Counted from the stretch's first letter, positions 51,355 through 59,291 are shown. The stretch: DNA of 64,000 nt from an uncultured Eubacteriales bacterium (GCA_934491515.1 CAKSTF010000004.1:32750-96749), one strand, 5' to 3'. Program-made: numbers and translations. The notes: generated from the sequence alone by a model not told the origin.

Positions 51355-51394
51355 CCCCCCCGTTTTCCGTATACAGATATTGTACCGAAAAACG
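51355..51394 (-). promoter_or_regulatory. Poly-G ribosome site and inverted repeat before the 76-residue regulator
   Basis: CGTTTTCCG at 51361-51369 and CGAAAAACG at 51386-51394 form an inverted repeat with one mismatch, 16 bp apart. The plus-strand C7 run at 51355-51361 touches its left arm. This could be an operator or a hairpin in the leader. A TATAAT on the minus strand lies at about 51404-51410, but I see no matching -35. Confidence 0.4.
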
Positions 51395-51477
51395 AGGGCA
51401 TTTATTATAAATTAAAATTGTATATTTATTTACTTTAAGTGAATAATAGTGTATAATAGATAAAATATCATTGTGCT

Positions 51478-51813
51478 TTATATTTCTTTGTACCTGTCCA
51501 TTTCGGCAAGTATTTTCATTATCTGCTCCTGCTGCTTTGGGCTTTTGGTAAGCAAAAATTCATAGCATTTGTTGAGAGTATCGTTCCCGGCGGTGTTCTC
51601 CCCTATATTCTCAAAAAGTTTTGAAAGCGAAATGCCAAGCGCCGCCGCGATTTTATAAACGCTTTCGACCGTGGCGTTCTTTTCGCCGCGTTCCAGCTGC
51701 CCCACATACGTTGGGTGACAGCCGCAAAGTTCCGCCAGTTTTTCCTGGCTCAGTCCCCGTGCGGTTCTGTAATTCCTTATCCGCGCGCCCACCGTTTTTG
51801 CAAGATCGTTCAT
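51478..51813 (-). CDS. XRE-family transcriptional regulator (111 residues)
   Basis: The N-terminal two-thirds is a Cro/C1-type helix-turn-helix: VGARIRNYRTARGLSQEKLA, then GCHPTYVGQLERGEKNATVES as the recognition region. A C-terminal tail (NKCYEFLLTKSPKQQEQIMK) is helical and may dimerise. GAGGTGA precedes the ATG. It is divergent from the SLOG-fold gene, and the 135-bp gap holds three direct repeats spaced by 30 bp. Control of itself and of the SLOG gene is inferred from this layout. Confidence 0.9.
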   Translation of the reverse strand: MNDLAKTVGARIRNYRTARGLSQEKLAELCGCHPTYVGQLERGEKNATVESVYKIAAALGISLSKLFENIGENTAGNDTLNKCYEFLLTKSPKQQEQIMKILAEMDRYKEI

Positions 51814-51832
51814 AAAATCACCTCTATAATGA

Positions 51833-51905
51833 GTCTATAAATATTATTTACCGCTTTCCACAGACTATTGATATTTATATTTTCTGAGAGTATACTATAA
51901 ATATT
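51833..51905. repeat. Three 13-bp direct repeats at exact 30-bp spacing
   Basis: GTCTATAAATATT (51833-51845), GACTATTGATATT (51863-51875) and TACTATAAATATT (51893-51905) start exactly 30 bp apart. Copy 2 overlaps the -35 and copy 3 overlaps the -10 of the SLOG gene promoter, while copy 1 lies about 20 bp from the XRE gene start. They look like operator sites for a DNA-binding protein acting on one face of the helix. Confidence 0.6.
51868..51896 (+). promoter_or_regulatory. Sigma-A type promoter for the SLOG-fold gene
   Basis: TTGATA (51868-51873) and TATACT (51891-51896) are separated by 17 bp, 52 bp before the ATG, and are overlapped by direct repeats 2 and 3. Confidence 0.65.
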
Positions 51906-51948
51906 AAAATTTGCAGTTTCGTACTTTTAGTAGAGGTGAAACAGTAAA

Positions 51949-52413
51949 ATGAGCGAAGTTTGCTGCTTTTTCGGGCACCGTGATTTGCCCGAAACGGAAA
52001 AATTAAAGACAAAACTTTACTCGGCAATCGAGGACCTTATTATAAACAAAAACGTACGCACGTTTCTTTTCGGCAGCAAAAGCCGCTTTAACGATATCTG
52101 TTATGAAACCGTTACGGAAATTAAAAGCAATTATCCCGATATAAAACGGATATATGTAAGGGCGGAATATCCGCAGATAGACAGCGAATACAAAGCCTAC
52201 CTTTTAAGGCGCTACGAGGATACGTTTTTTCCCGAAAAGTTATACGGCGCAGGCAGGGCGGTGTATATTAAAAGAAACCTCGCTATGATAGAAAACAGCA
52301 GATACTGCATAGTTTATTACCGAAAGAAAACTGCCGAACGCCTTAAAAAAAGCGGCACCGAAACGGCATACCGCTATGCGGCAGAAAAGAAAAAAGAAAT
52401 TATTTTAATATAA
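51949..52413 (+). CDS. SLOG-fold (YspA/DUF1273-like) nucleotide-binding protein
   Basis: The 154-residue protein begins CCFFGHRDLPETEKLKTKL, the FFGHR motif of the SLOG superfamily (YspA/DprA-related Rossmann-like folds). It has FLFGSKSRFNDICYETV and KRIYVRAEYPQID, then NSRYCIVYYRKK at the strand that ends the ligand site. SLOG proteins bind nucleotides or nucleotide-derived signals and appear in stress and anti-phage settings. Here it is divergent from an XRE regulator and sits in a small self-contained module. GAGGTGA precedes the ATG. The ligand and role are unknown. Confidence 0.82.
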   Translation: MSEVCCFFGHRDLPETEKLKTKLYSAIEDLIINKNVRTFLFGSKSRFNDICYETVTEIKSNYPDIKRIYVRAEYPQIDSEYKAYLLRRYEDTFFPEKLYGAGRAVYIKRNLAMIENSRYCIVYYRKKTAERLKKSGTETAYRYAAEKKKEIILI

Positions 52414-52419
52414 AAAATG

Positions 52420-52449
52420 AAAATGCACGGGAATTTTCCCGTGCATTTT
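52420..52449. terminator. Terminator after the SLOG-fold gene
   Basis: A 14-bp perfect stem (AAAATGCACGGGAA with its complement) around a 2-nt loop ends in TTTT. It lies between the convergent SLOG and Ldh_2 genes. Confidence 0.85.
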
Positions 52450-52482
52450 ATGTTGCCGCCGAATTTAAACTTCGGCTGTTTA

Positions 52483-53610
52483 TCAGCCGTAAATGCTCTT
52501 TTTACCCTTAATGTCAAGTGCCTCTTTACCGAGATAGTCGGCAACGTCCATTTTAAGATATTCCGCAAGGTCGCGCATTTCCGCAACGGTATTTACGTTT
52601 ACGTTTATGCCGTTCTTCATGCGGTCTGCCATGGCCTCTATCTCCTTTTCGCCGTGGGTGTAAATGCGGGGCTGACCCTCCGCCTTGGGCGAATTGCGCA
52701 GTTTATCAAGATACTCCGAAAAATGCGCTTTTATCGCGGCGGGATCGCCGAATATTTTGGGGTCTATTACAACAAAGCCGTGGCATATACCGCCCTTTCC
52801 GCCTACGTTGGTCATATCCGAAGTGGTGCCGCAGGAAAGAATGGAGGAGAATATCTCCGCCAGCATACCGTAGCCGTAGCCTTTGTGGCTGCCGCTGTCC
52901 TCCGAAATGCCGCCGAGAGGTAAAATACCGCCGCCGGTTGCCGCGGATATGCAGGAAAGAACCTTTGCCGCATCGGTAGAGCCGTTGCCCGTATCGTCAA
53001 TCGCCCAGCCTTCGTGCAGGGGTTTGTCAAGTTTGTTGTAAACTTCAAGTTTTCCTCTTGTAACAACGGTGGTTGAAGCGTCGAAGAAGAAATCGCAGGG
53101 TTCCGCCGGAACGGCTACCGCAATGGGGTTTGAACCAAGCATTGCCTTTCTGCCGTAGGTGGGAACCATTATAGCGGTGGTATTTGTAACGGAAATGCCG
53201 ATAAGTCCTTTATCGCACGCCATTTTCGCATAATATCCTGCAATTCCGTAGTGGGTGGAATTTTTAACCGTTACTATCGCAATGCCGGTTTTTTCCGCCT
53301 TTTCGATAGCAAGTTCCATAGCCTTGTGCGCTATTACCTGACCGATACCGTCGTGACCGTCGATAACGGCGGATACGGGGGTTTCAAAAACAACCTCGGG
53401 TTTTGCGTCCACCTTTATAAGACCCTTTACAATATCCTTATAATATCTTACAAGGCGCTGTGTTCCGTGTGATTCTATTCCGTAAAGATCGGCAAGCAGA
53501 AGAACATCGGTTATAATATGCGCCGATTCCTTATCGTAGCCGAATTTAGGGAAAGCGTCCTCACAAAAACGTTTTAGTTGTTCGTAACTGTAATTGATTG
53601 AATTGTCCAT
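52483..53610 (-). CDS. Malate/L-lactate dehydrogenase family protein (Ldh_2)
   Basis: The 375-residue protein matches the NAD(P)-dependent Ldh_2 family: FGYDKESAHIITDVLLLADL, YGIESHGTQRLVRYY, then KNSTHYGIAGYYAKMACDKG and NTTAIMVPTYGRKAMLGSNP, all standard. Members reduce 2-oxo acids or related substrates such as malate, ureidoglycolate or sulfolactate; the substrate is not clear. The frame is open to 53685, but that part lies in the leader; I use the ATG at 53610 because the protein then starts at the family boundary. A consensus promoter and an 18-bp palindrome lie upstream. Confidence 0.92.
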   Translation of the reverse strand: MDNSINYSYEQLKRFCEDAFPKFGYDKESAHIITDVLLLADLYGIESHGTQRLVRYYKDIVKGLIKVDAKPEVVFETPVSAVIDGHDGIGQVIAHKAMELAIEKAEKTGIAIVTVKNSTHYGIAGYYAKMACDKGLIGISVTNTTAIMVPTYGRKAMLGSNPIAVAVPAEPCDFFFDASTTVVTRGKLEVYNKLDKPLHEGWAIDDTGNGSTDAAKVLSCISAATGGGILPLGGISEDSGSHKGYGYGMLAEIFSSILSCGTTSDMTNVGGKGGICHGFVVIDPKIFGDPAAIKAHFSEYLDKLRNSPKAEGQPRIYTHGEKEIEAMADRMKNGINVNVNTVAEMRDLAEYLKMDVADYLGKEALDIKGKKSIYG

Positions 53611-53649
53611 AAGCCGCCCTGGGCCCCCTTCTTTCATTTTTCCGTACTG

Positions 53650-53667
53650 CGGCGTCCGCGGACGCCG
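53650..53667. promoter_or_regulatory. 18-bp perfect palindrome in the Ldh_2 leader
   Basis: CGGCGTCCGCGGACGCCG is a perfect palindrome about 17 bp after the -10 and 40 bp before the Ldh_2 start. It could be an operator for a dimeric regulator or, in RNA, a 7-bp hairpin with a CGCG loop. Confidence 0.55.
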
Positions 53668-53684
53668 TTCACCCTTCAAAAACA

Positions 53685-53713
53685 ATTATAGCGGCAAAAC
53701 GGGCGGTTGTCAA
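53685..53713 (-). promoter_or_regulatory. Consensus sigma-A promoter for the Ldh_2 gene
   Basis: On the minus strand TTGACA (53713-53708) and TATAAT (53690-53685) are separated by 17 bp, a perfect consensus match. The -35 overlaps the stop of the gerB-like gene. Confidence 0.88.
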
Positions 53714-54507
53714 TTTAATGAGAAAGCCTTTTTGGCAATTTTGACCGAAATTCCGCATTTAAGCACCGAAAAGATATAGGTTATCATAAGAAAAAATCCG
53801 TCAAGCCGTGTGTATATTTTGCCGATGCTTGAAGAATCCACTGTATAAAAGAAAGGATATTTCACCCGTGCGGCGATACTTCCGAACACGGTAAACACGA
53901 AAAGTGCCTGCGCGGCGTATACAGCGCCCGAAACCGCAAGACCCTCAAGCGCGGTTTTCCGGCAGTCTTCATCTTCAAAAAACGGCAGCAGAACGGTAGG
54001 AAAAAACGCAAGCGCAAACAAACTTAAAAAGCCGTCCTTTTCAAATTTAACGCAATAACGCAGGTTTTCCGCCGCCGCGTTTTCAAAGGAAATCAAAAAC
54101 AGCGCGACAAGCAAAGCCCCGCACACAACAAAAGCGATAAGGGAAAATTTATAAATCACCTTACGTTCCGATAAAAATACAAATATAACGGCTATTACCG
54201 TGATTATGCCTATCGCCGCTGTCGAAAGTTCAAAAAACACGGCTTCTTTTAAAAATCTTATATACTGCCGCAGGGTTATAACCGCCTGCGCTATACAAAA
54301 AAGACCCGTGATTTTTAAAATGAAAAGTTTAAAAATACGGTTTTTTATTTTTATTTTGCCCGACACATAAACCGCCGCTGCCGCCGCGGCAAGCGCCGCA
54401 AGCAGGGTGGGTATGCCCTCTGCACCGGCAAAAAAGAATCCTCCGCCCATAGACAGGGCAAAACTTAAAGATATTTTGTGTATTTTAAAATTGTTTTCCG
54501 CTGTCAA
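53710..54507 (-). CDS. GerB-like spore germination permease, short form
   Basis: The 265-residue protein is polytopic (about 7-8 membrane helices), begins KIHKISLSFALSMGGGF and has LRQYIRFLKEAVF, which line up loosely with GerAB-type permeases (APC superfamily) that form the ligand-binding subunit of nutrient receptors. It is about 100 residues shorter than usual, and divergence is high, so the call rests partly on its place in an operon with gerA- and gerC-like genes. It overlaps the gerC-like gene by 4 nt. The missing part lies in the middle to C-terminal helices. Confidence 0.65.
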   Translation of the reverse strand: MTAENNFKIHKISLSFALSMGGGFFFAGAEGIPTLLAALAAAAAAVYVSGKIKIKNRIFKLFILKITGLFCIAQAVITLRQYIRFLKEAVFFELSTAAIGIITVIAVIFVFLSERKVIYKFSLIAFVVCGALLVALFLISFENAAAENLRYCVKFEKDGFLSLFALAFFPTVLLPFFEDEDCRKTALEGLAVSGAVYAAQALFVFTVFGSIAARVKYPFFYTVDSSSIGKIYTRLDGFFLMITYIFSVLKCGISVKIAKKAFSLN

Positions 54508-55088
54508 GACAGATCCTCCCTTGCAGGCACGCCGTGGCGGTTTTCAAAATCCAGTATTTTGCCCTTGTTTTGAAGCACCCTCAAAAGTTTTGCATTGTCG
54601 CCGTAATCGGTTCTTTTAAGTATGCCTTTTATGTCGTAACCTACGGCGGCATACTCGCTCTCGCAGGAAAGCAGGCTTTCCGCGTCGGCGCTTTTTACCA
54701 CAAGCGCCGCAAAATTTATCGTGGGATCTTCGCCGCAGAATTGCAGCGCCGCTTTTTCGGTTTTTTTATCAAGCGACCCGTCAAGCACTATCACGGCGCA
54801 GTGATCGAAAAACACATCGCGCGGAAACTCGTTTTTAAGGTCTCTTACCGCGGCGGTAACGCTTTCTCCCTCGCCCGAAAATATCCGCGGCGCCGAAGTT
54901 TCGGTGTTCGGTCCTACCGAAACGGTCTCCGCAACAACGCTCACCCTGCCGTCTTTTCCGCCGAACGCCAATGACGCCACGATGTACTGCTCGTCTATCT
55001 CGCGGTTGCGCATAAGTCCGCCGCCCAGCACAAGCGGCAGTAAAAACAGCGACAGTATAAAAGCGTTGAAAAATTTTTTACTTTTCAT
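54504..55088 (-). CDS. GerC-like spore germination protein, truncated and without lipobox
   Basis: The 194-residue protein matches only the N-terminal domain of GerAC-type proteins: after a signal-type helix (FNAFILSLFLLPLVLGGG) comes RNREIDEQYIVASLAFGG, then VAETVSVGP. Normal GerC proteins are about 370 residues and are lipoproteins with a Cys before the x-REI motif; here that position reads LGGGLMRNREI, with no Cys. The C-terminal domains are absent. It overlaps gerA by 11 nt and the gerB-like gene by 4 nt, and the frame is clean, so this is a reduced gene, not a fresh break. Confidence 0.7.
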   Translation of the reverse strand: MKSKKFFNAFILSLFLLPLVLGGGLMRNREIDEQYIVASLAFGGKDGRVSVVAETVSVGPNTETSAPRIFSGEGESVTAAVRDLKNEFPRDVFFDHCAVIVLDGSLDKKTEKAALQFCGEDPTINFAALVVKSADAESLLSCESEYAAVGYDIKGILKRTDYGDNAKLLRVLQNKGKILDFENRHGVPAREDLS

Positions 55089-56568
55089 CTTTCTGTCTTA
55101 CCTTGTCCTTTTTATTGAAAATCGGCCGCATTATCATCTTGCTCCAGCCCGTACGGTAAAAAGTATCCTTAAAAGAAGATTTTCGCGGACGCACAAGCGA
55201 TTCGGTGTAATCCGCCCCGAAAGAGGTCAGATTAAGAACATAAAGCAGCACCGCCGTTACAGAGGCGAAAAGCCCTAAAAATCCGAAAAATCCCGAAAGG
55301 ATAACGGTAAGCATTTTTATGCAGAAAATCGCGCTGCGAAGCCGCGGCACGGTAACCGAGCATACGCCTGCCAGCGCCACGATTATAAGCACGGGCGCGC
55401 TTACAACACGGGTGTCCACCGCCGCTTGTCCTATAACAAGTCCGCCCACTATACTAAGCGCCACGCCCCATTCCTGCATGGCTCTGGCGGACGCCTCTTT
55501 GAGCACTTCAAAACATAAAATAAGCATTATACATTCCGAAAGGCTGGACGCGGGAACCCCCGTGCGCAGCCGCATTACCGAAAGCGCAAGGCTTGTGGGC
55601 AGCAGTCCGCCGTGAAAGGTGCAAAGCGCTATGAAAAGCGCAGGCGCAAACGCCGCCACTATAAAACTTGCAATGCGCAGCAGCCTGCCTATACTTCCGC
55701 TTAAAAACCCGATGTAGTAATCCTCGTCCGATTGAAAATTTTCGCTGAAAAGATACGGCACGGTTATAACAACGGGCGTGCCGTCCGCTATAACGGCGAC
55801 CCTGCCTTCAAGCAATCTTGCCGCGACGACATCCGGCCGTTCGGTAGACCCGACGGTCTTAAAAAGGCAGTGTTTGCGGTCGGTTATCTCCTCGGCTATA
55901 TAGTTAGTGTCAAGTATGCCGTCTATATCTATTTCCGATATTCTCTTCCGCAGTTCTTTTAAAAGTCCGCCGTCCGCCAGCGAGCCTAAATAGCATATAA
56001 AAACCTGCGTATCGGTGCGCCTGCCCAGTTTCAGCGATTCAACGCAAAGATCGGGCGTTTGCAGTTTGCGCCTTATTTCCGCAACGTTAAGCAGCGCCGC
56101 TTCCTCAAAGCCTTCGCGCGGACCTGCCTTTACGCGTTCATTAGGCGGTTCGGCTATTCCCCTTGTTTTCCACCCCTTGGTGTTGATAACAAGCGCCGTT
56201 TTGCTGTTTTCAACAAACATTGCGGTGTCACCGTATAAAATTCCTCTTAAAATATCCGTAGCATTTGCGGTTTCGCACACTTCGGAAGAATAGAGAAACG
56301 TTTCGGTGATATATCGCGGAGTAACGGAAACATTCTTTTCGGCAGAGGCGGTAAGCAGCGACCTTATTATGCCGTTTGTAACGGCGTCGGAATCTGCCAT
56401 ACCGTCAAAAAACAGAAGCGTACACCGTGTTCCGGTGCCTGCTATTCTCAACTCCCTCACACGCAGAATACTGTCGTTTTTGAATATTTCCTTAAAATAG
56501 CCTATGTCGCTTTCGTAATTACCCGAAAGCAGTTTGTTTTCGTAAAATTCAATATCTCGGTTTTTCAT
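55078..56568 (-). CDS. GerA-type spore germination receptor subunit A
   Basis: The 496-residue protein is full length for GerAA. It has the N-terminal cytoplasmic domain (about residues 20-270; LFFDGMADSDAVTNGII, and LNVAEIRRKLQTPDL) and the C-terminal membrane domain with five or so helices, including TSLALSVMRLRTGVPASSLSE and EASARAMQEWGVALSIVGG. GerA subunits form the oligomeric channel of the nutrient receptor in the spore inner membrane. It is the first gene of the gerA-gerC-gerB order, whereas many operons have gerA-gerB-gerC. Confidence 0.93.
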   Translation of the reverse strand: MKNRDIEFYENKLLSGNYESDIGYFKEIFKNDSILRVRELRIAGTGTRCTLLFFDGMADSDAVTNGIIRSLLTASAEKNVSVTPRYITETFLYSSEVCETANATDILRGILYGDTAMFVENSKTALVINTKGWKTRGIAEPPNERVKAGPREGFEEAALLNVAEIRRKLQTPDLCVESLKLGRRTDTQVFICYLGSLADGGLLKELRKRISEIDIDGILDTNYIAEEITDRKHCLFKTVGSTERPDVVAARLLEGRVAVIADGTPVVITVPYLFSENFQSDEDYYIGFLSGSIGRLLRIASFIVAAFAPALFIALCTFHGGLLPTSLALSVMRLRTGVPASSLSECIMLILCFEVLKEASARAMQEWGVALSIVGGLVIGQAAVDTRVVSAPVLIIVALAGVCSVTVPRLRSAIFCIKMLTVILSGFFGFLGLFASVTAVLLYVLNLTSFGADYTESLVRPRKSSFKDTFYRTGWSKMIMRPIFNKKDKVRQKDEK

Positions 56569-56604
56569 AAGGGTATTATTCCCGAACGCCCTGCTTTAAT
56601 TCCA

Positions 56605-57981
56605 TCAGTCGGCAGCGGCGGCGGAATTTTCCGCTACAAGATGATTGTATTCGCGCGCTATGCTGTTCCAGGTAAGCGGCCCCACGGCGCCGTTAACGTA
56701 AAGGCCGAAAAGTTCCTGAAAACGTTCGACCGCCTCGCGCGTCTGGGGACCGAAATATCCCGTAAGCGGAACTTCGTACAGTTCGGGGTACGCTTTGCCG
56801 AGCGTATAAAGATATTTCTGCAGGTCGGATACTTCGGTGCCACTCATGCCCTCGCTTATAAAAAATCCGGGGTAATATTTGGCGTTTGGGTCGGAATATC
56901 CTACGGGCAGACTTGCCACCGTTTCCCTGTATACGTCACGCATCTTAAGCAGGGTTTGCTCCCTTACTATGCCCGTTTGCGGCAGACCGTTTATCTGCTC
57001 GAAAGCCTTTACCGCCGCCACCGTTTCGGCGTCGTACACTCCGGTTTTCGCAACCGTGGGGATTTCGGGATTAAAGTAACTCAAAAATTCAAGATAATAC
57101 TGAACGGCCTCCACTTCAAGCCCCTCCGCGCCCTCGCCTATGTCCTCAAACGGCAGGGTTATTTCGTCTATCTCCACCCCCTCGCTTACAAGTTCGGCTA
57201 AGGATTTTACGCCGTTATAATACCGTTTTATCTTGTACCACGTTGCTTTATCCACTATCCCCGTATCGGCAAGACTGAATATCTGCTGAAACGTTCTTAC
57301 GGCGTTTTGGGTATCCACGCCGAAAATGCCGTTTTCGTTTTTAATTTCGGGTATTGCCGGGTAATTGAGCGCTATGCGGTTAAGCTGCACCTGTATTATG
57401 CGGATATCATTACTCGCGTCCCCTAAGGACAGCGGTATACCCGGATAGGATTCCGTCACTTCCTCAACGGGCGCGTTTTCAACAAGTTCTATATCGCTGC
57501 CGTAAAAGCGTTCAAGTATCTGGAAAGCGCTGTACCCTTCCTCCGCCAGCGATACGCTGCCCCACTGGGACAGCCCGTCGCACTGCGATGTGGTGCCGTT
57601 GCAGAATTTTGCGGCAAGCGGTTCGGTAAATCCCCTTCTTACTATGTAATTATTAAAAACACGGTCTACTATGCGGCTTATGTTTTCATAAATATCGCGG
57701 TTTTTTATAAACGCCTGATCAAACGCCGGAAGCGAAGTTATATCAAAATCGTATCCGTTCGCGCGATAATATTCGGTATAAACGCGGTTTAGGGCGTAAC
57801 TTGTTATGGCAAGAATATTCGCCGTAAGCGCCGCTTCGGGCCAGGTGGGGTATATCTCGCTTGAGGCAACGTTTTTTACATACTCGGTATAAGGCACGGT
57901 AAGGTTTTCCGCGTCTTCGTCAGGCGCACCGAGATGCACGGTTATACTTTCGGGAACTACCGGCAAAAGTACCTGCGGCAT
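56605..57981 (-). CDS. SleC-like protein: SpoIID-type domain plus peptidoglycan-binding repeats
   Basis: The 458-residue protein begins MPQVLLPVVPESITVHLG and has PYTEYVKNVASSEIYPTW and CNGTTSQCDGLSQWGSVSLA, the SpoIID-like core seen in clostridial spore cortex-lytic SleC. It is followed by three peptidoglycan-binding repeats (about residues 180-260, 285-350 and 375-450). Such proteins break down or bind spore cortex during germination. No signal peptide is seen. It starts inside a TGATG overlap with the 175-residue gene upstream, whose product resembles the SleC prepeptide, so the two look like one SleC split over two genes. Confidence 0.85.
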   Translation of the reverse strand: MPQVLLPVVPESITVHLGAPDEDAENLTVPYTEYVKNVASSEIYPTWPEAALTANILAITSYALNRVYTEYYRANGYDFDITSLPAFDQAFIKNRDIYENISRIVDRVFNNYIVRRGFTEPLAAKFCNGTTSQCDGLSQWGSVSLAEEGYSAFQILERFYGSDIELVENAPVEEVTESYPGIPLSLGDASNDIRIIQVQLNRIALNYPAIPEIKNENGIFGVDTQNAVRTFQQIFSLADTGIVDKATWYKIKRYYNGVKSLAELVSEGVEIDEITLPFEDIGEGAEGLEVEAVQYYLEFLSYFNPEIPTVAKTGVYDAETVAAVKAFEQINGLPQTGIVREQTLLKMRDVYRETVASLPVGYSDPNAKYYPGFFISEGMSGTEVSDLQKYLYTLGKAYPELYEVPLTGYFGPQTREAVERFQELFGLYVNGAVGPLTWNSIAREYNHLVAENSAAAAD

Positions 57982-58508
57982 CAGGAACGTCCCCCTTTCG
58001 TATCGGTTATCTTCGGCAGCGTTTCTTTTCCTGCCGCCGCATAGGGCACAAGATTTACAAGCTGCATTGAATTCACGCCCGGGAAAACGGCGATGTTAAG
58101 AAGTATCTGTTCAACATAACCGTCCGCTTTTATCGCCACGTTATAAAGCGAATACGGCATAATAAGACTGCCCGAATCAAAAGAAAGTTCTTTTGCGGGC
58201 GCCGGCAGGGGAAAAGCGCGGGTCTTGCCGCTTATATCGGTAAAACCCTGCGCGCGCTGGTCCCTGTCGCCCACCGCGCCCGTAAAAACCGTTACGTTTG
58301 CGTTTTCTATCGGGTATATGCGGCTTACCGCCGTTACCATAACGGTAAGCGTGCCCTCTTCGGGAAGCGGCGGAATGGCGCCCGTAAAATCATAAGGCTC
58401 CGCCGCAGTTTGTTTCGCGGCGCTTTCTTTAACCGCTGCTTTTTTATAAAGCGCACGCATACTTTCCTTGTGGCGTTCTATAATTTGCTGCTTTTCAAAT
58501 TCGTTCAT
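57981..58508 (-). CDS. SleC prepeptide-like protein
   Basis: The 175-residue protein has a charged N-terminal helix and then a carboxypeptidase-regulatory-like beta domain: GTLTVMVTAVSRIYPIENAN, DISGKTRAFPLPAPAKE, SLYNVAIKADGYVEQILLN and NIAVFPGVNSMQLVNL. This pattern matches the N-terminal pre-domain of clostridial SleC proteins, which keeps the enzyme inactive until it is cut. Here it is a separate gene that overlaps the next by 1 nt (TGATG). No signal peptide or Csp protease gene is seen. Confidence 0.7.
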   Translation of the reverse strand: MNEFEKQQIIERHKESMRALYKKAAVKESAAKQTAAEPYDFTGAIPPLPEEGTLTVMVTAVSRIYPIENANVTVFTGAVGDRDQRAQGFTDISGKTRAFPLPAPAKELSFDSGSLIMPYSLYNVAIKADGYVEQILLNIAVFPGVNSMQLVNLVPYAAAGKETLPKITDTKGGRS

Positions 58509-58546
58509 AGTATCACCCGTAAATACTATGAATTTTTCGCTCTTTA

Positions 58547-59194
58547 CTATTCGCAGAAAACGTGATTACCTATCGTGGCGATAACCTTTCTTGAGCGTAT
58601 CCATTTGTTTGTGGCGGTTTTCGGATTGTAATAATAGATAGCTCCGCCCGAAGGGTCTATGCCGTCAAGCGCGTCGTATGCCGCCTTGTAGGCGCTGTCG
58701 GCAACGCTTTCGTAAAACTGCCCGTCCGAAACGCAGGAAAAAGCGCCGTTTTGGTATATCACGCCGGCAAGCGTATCGGGGAAAGAGGGATGTACCACGC
58801 GGTTCAGTATAACGGCGCCCACTGCCACCTGACCTAAATAACTCTCTCCGCGCGCTTCCGCCGATATTATCCTTGCAAGCAGACTGACGTCCGCCGTGGT
58901 GTATCCCGATACATTGTTTTTATCCTTTATCCCAAGCGCGGCCAGCGTTTTTTCTCCGGCTATGCCATCGGCGGAAAGACCGTTTGCCGATTGAAACCGC
59001 TGCACCGCCTTTCTTGTTGCCGAACCGTATATTCCGTCTATACTGCCGCTGTAAAATCCCAGATTTTTAAGTTTTTCCTGTATTGCCGTGACCTCCGTTC
59101 CCACCGAGCCTATTTTTGAAAAGGCGCTGACGGTAATGCAAAGCAGACAAACGCAAAGAAAAATAATAAGTGCGGTTTTTAAAAATCTATTCAT
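58547..59194 (-). CDS. sleB: Spore cortex-lytic enzyme SleB
   Basis: The 215-residue protein has an N-terminal signal helix (TALIIFLCVCLLCITVSAF), one peptidoglycan-binding domain (about residues 32-92; LKNLGFYSGSIDGIYGSATR) and a SleB/Hydrolase_2 domain with the catalytic Glu in LLARIISAEARGESYLGQ. It is a lytic transglycosylase that degrades cortex at germination. GGAGGA precedes the ATG. Upstream, a weak sigma-G-like pattern (GTATA, 17 bp, then CAAAAATA) is present but one base off. It diverges from spoIIE. Confidence 0.95.
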   Translation of the reverse strand: MNRFLKTALIIFLCVCLLCITVSAFSKIGSVGTEVTAIQEKLKNLGFYSGSIDGIYGSATRKAVQRFQSANGLSADGIAGEKTLAALGIKDKNNVSGYTTADVSLLARIISAEARGESYLGQVAVGAVILNRVVHPSFPDTLAGVIYQNGAFSCVSDGQFYESVADSAYKAAYDALDGIDPSGGAIYYYNPKTATNKWIRSRKVIATIGNHVFCE

Positions 59195-59291
59195 AAAACT
59201 CCTCCGTTCGCCATTATTTTTGTCTTTCGTTATACCTTTTATACAACACGGGCAAAAGCCCTTTTTATATTCTGTTTTTCGCAGCCGTGTT

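Noticed and set aside
51833..51905. Three evenly spaced repeats as a possible CRISPR array
   Set aside because: The units are only 13 bp with 17-bp gaps and lie inside a promoter region; no cas genes are present. Operator sites fit better.
59195..59290. Sigma-G promoter for sleB
   Set aside because: A GTATA element and an A-rich -10-like element are present, but the -10 is one base longer than the consensus, so I mention it only in the gene entry.
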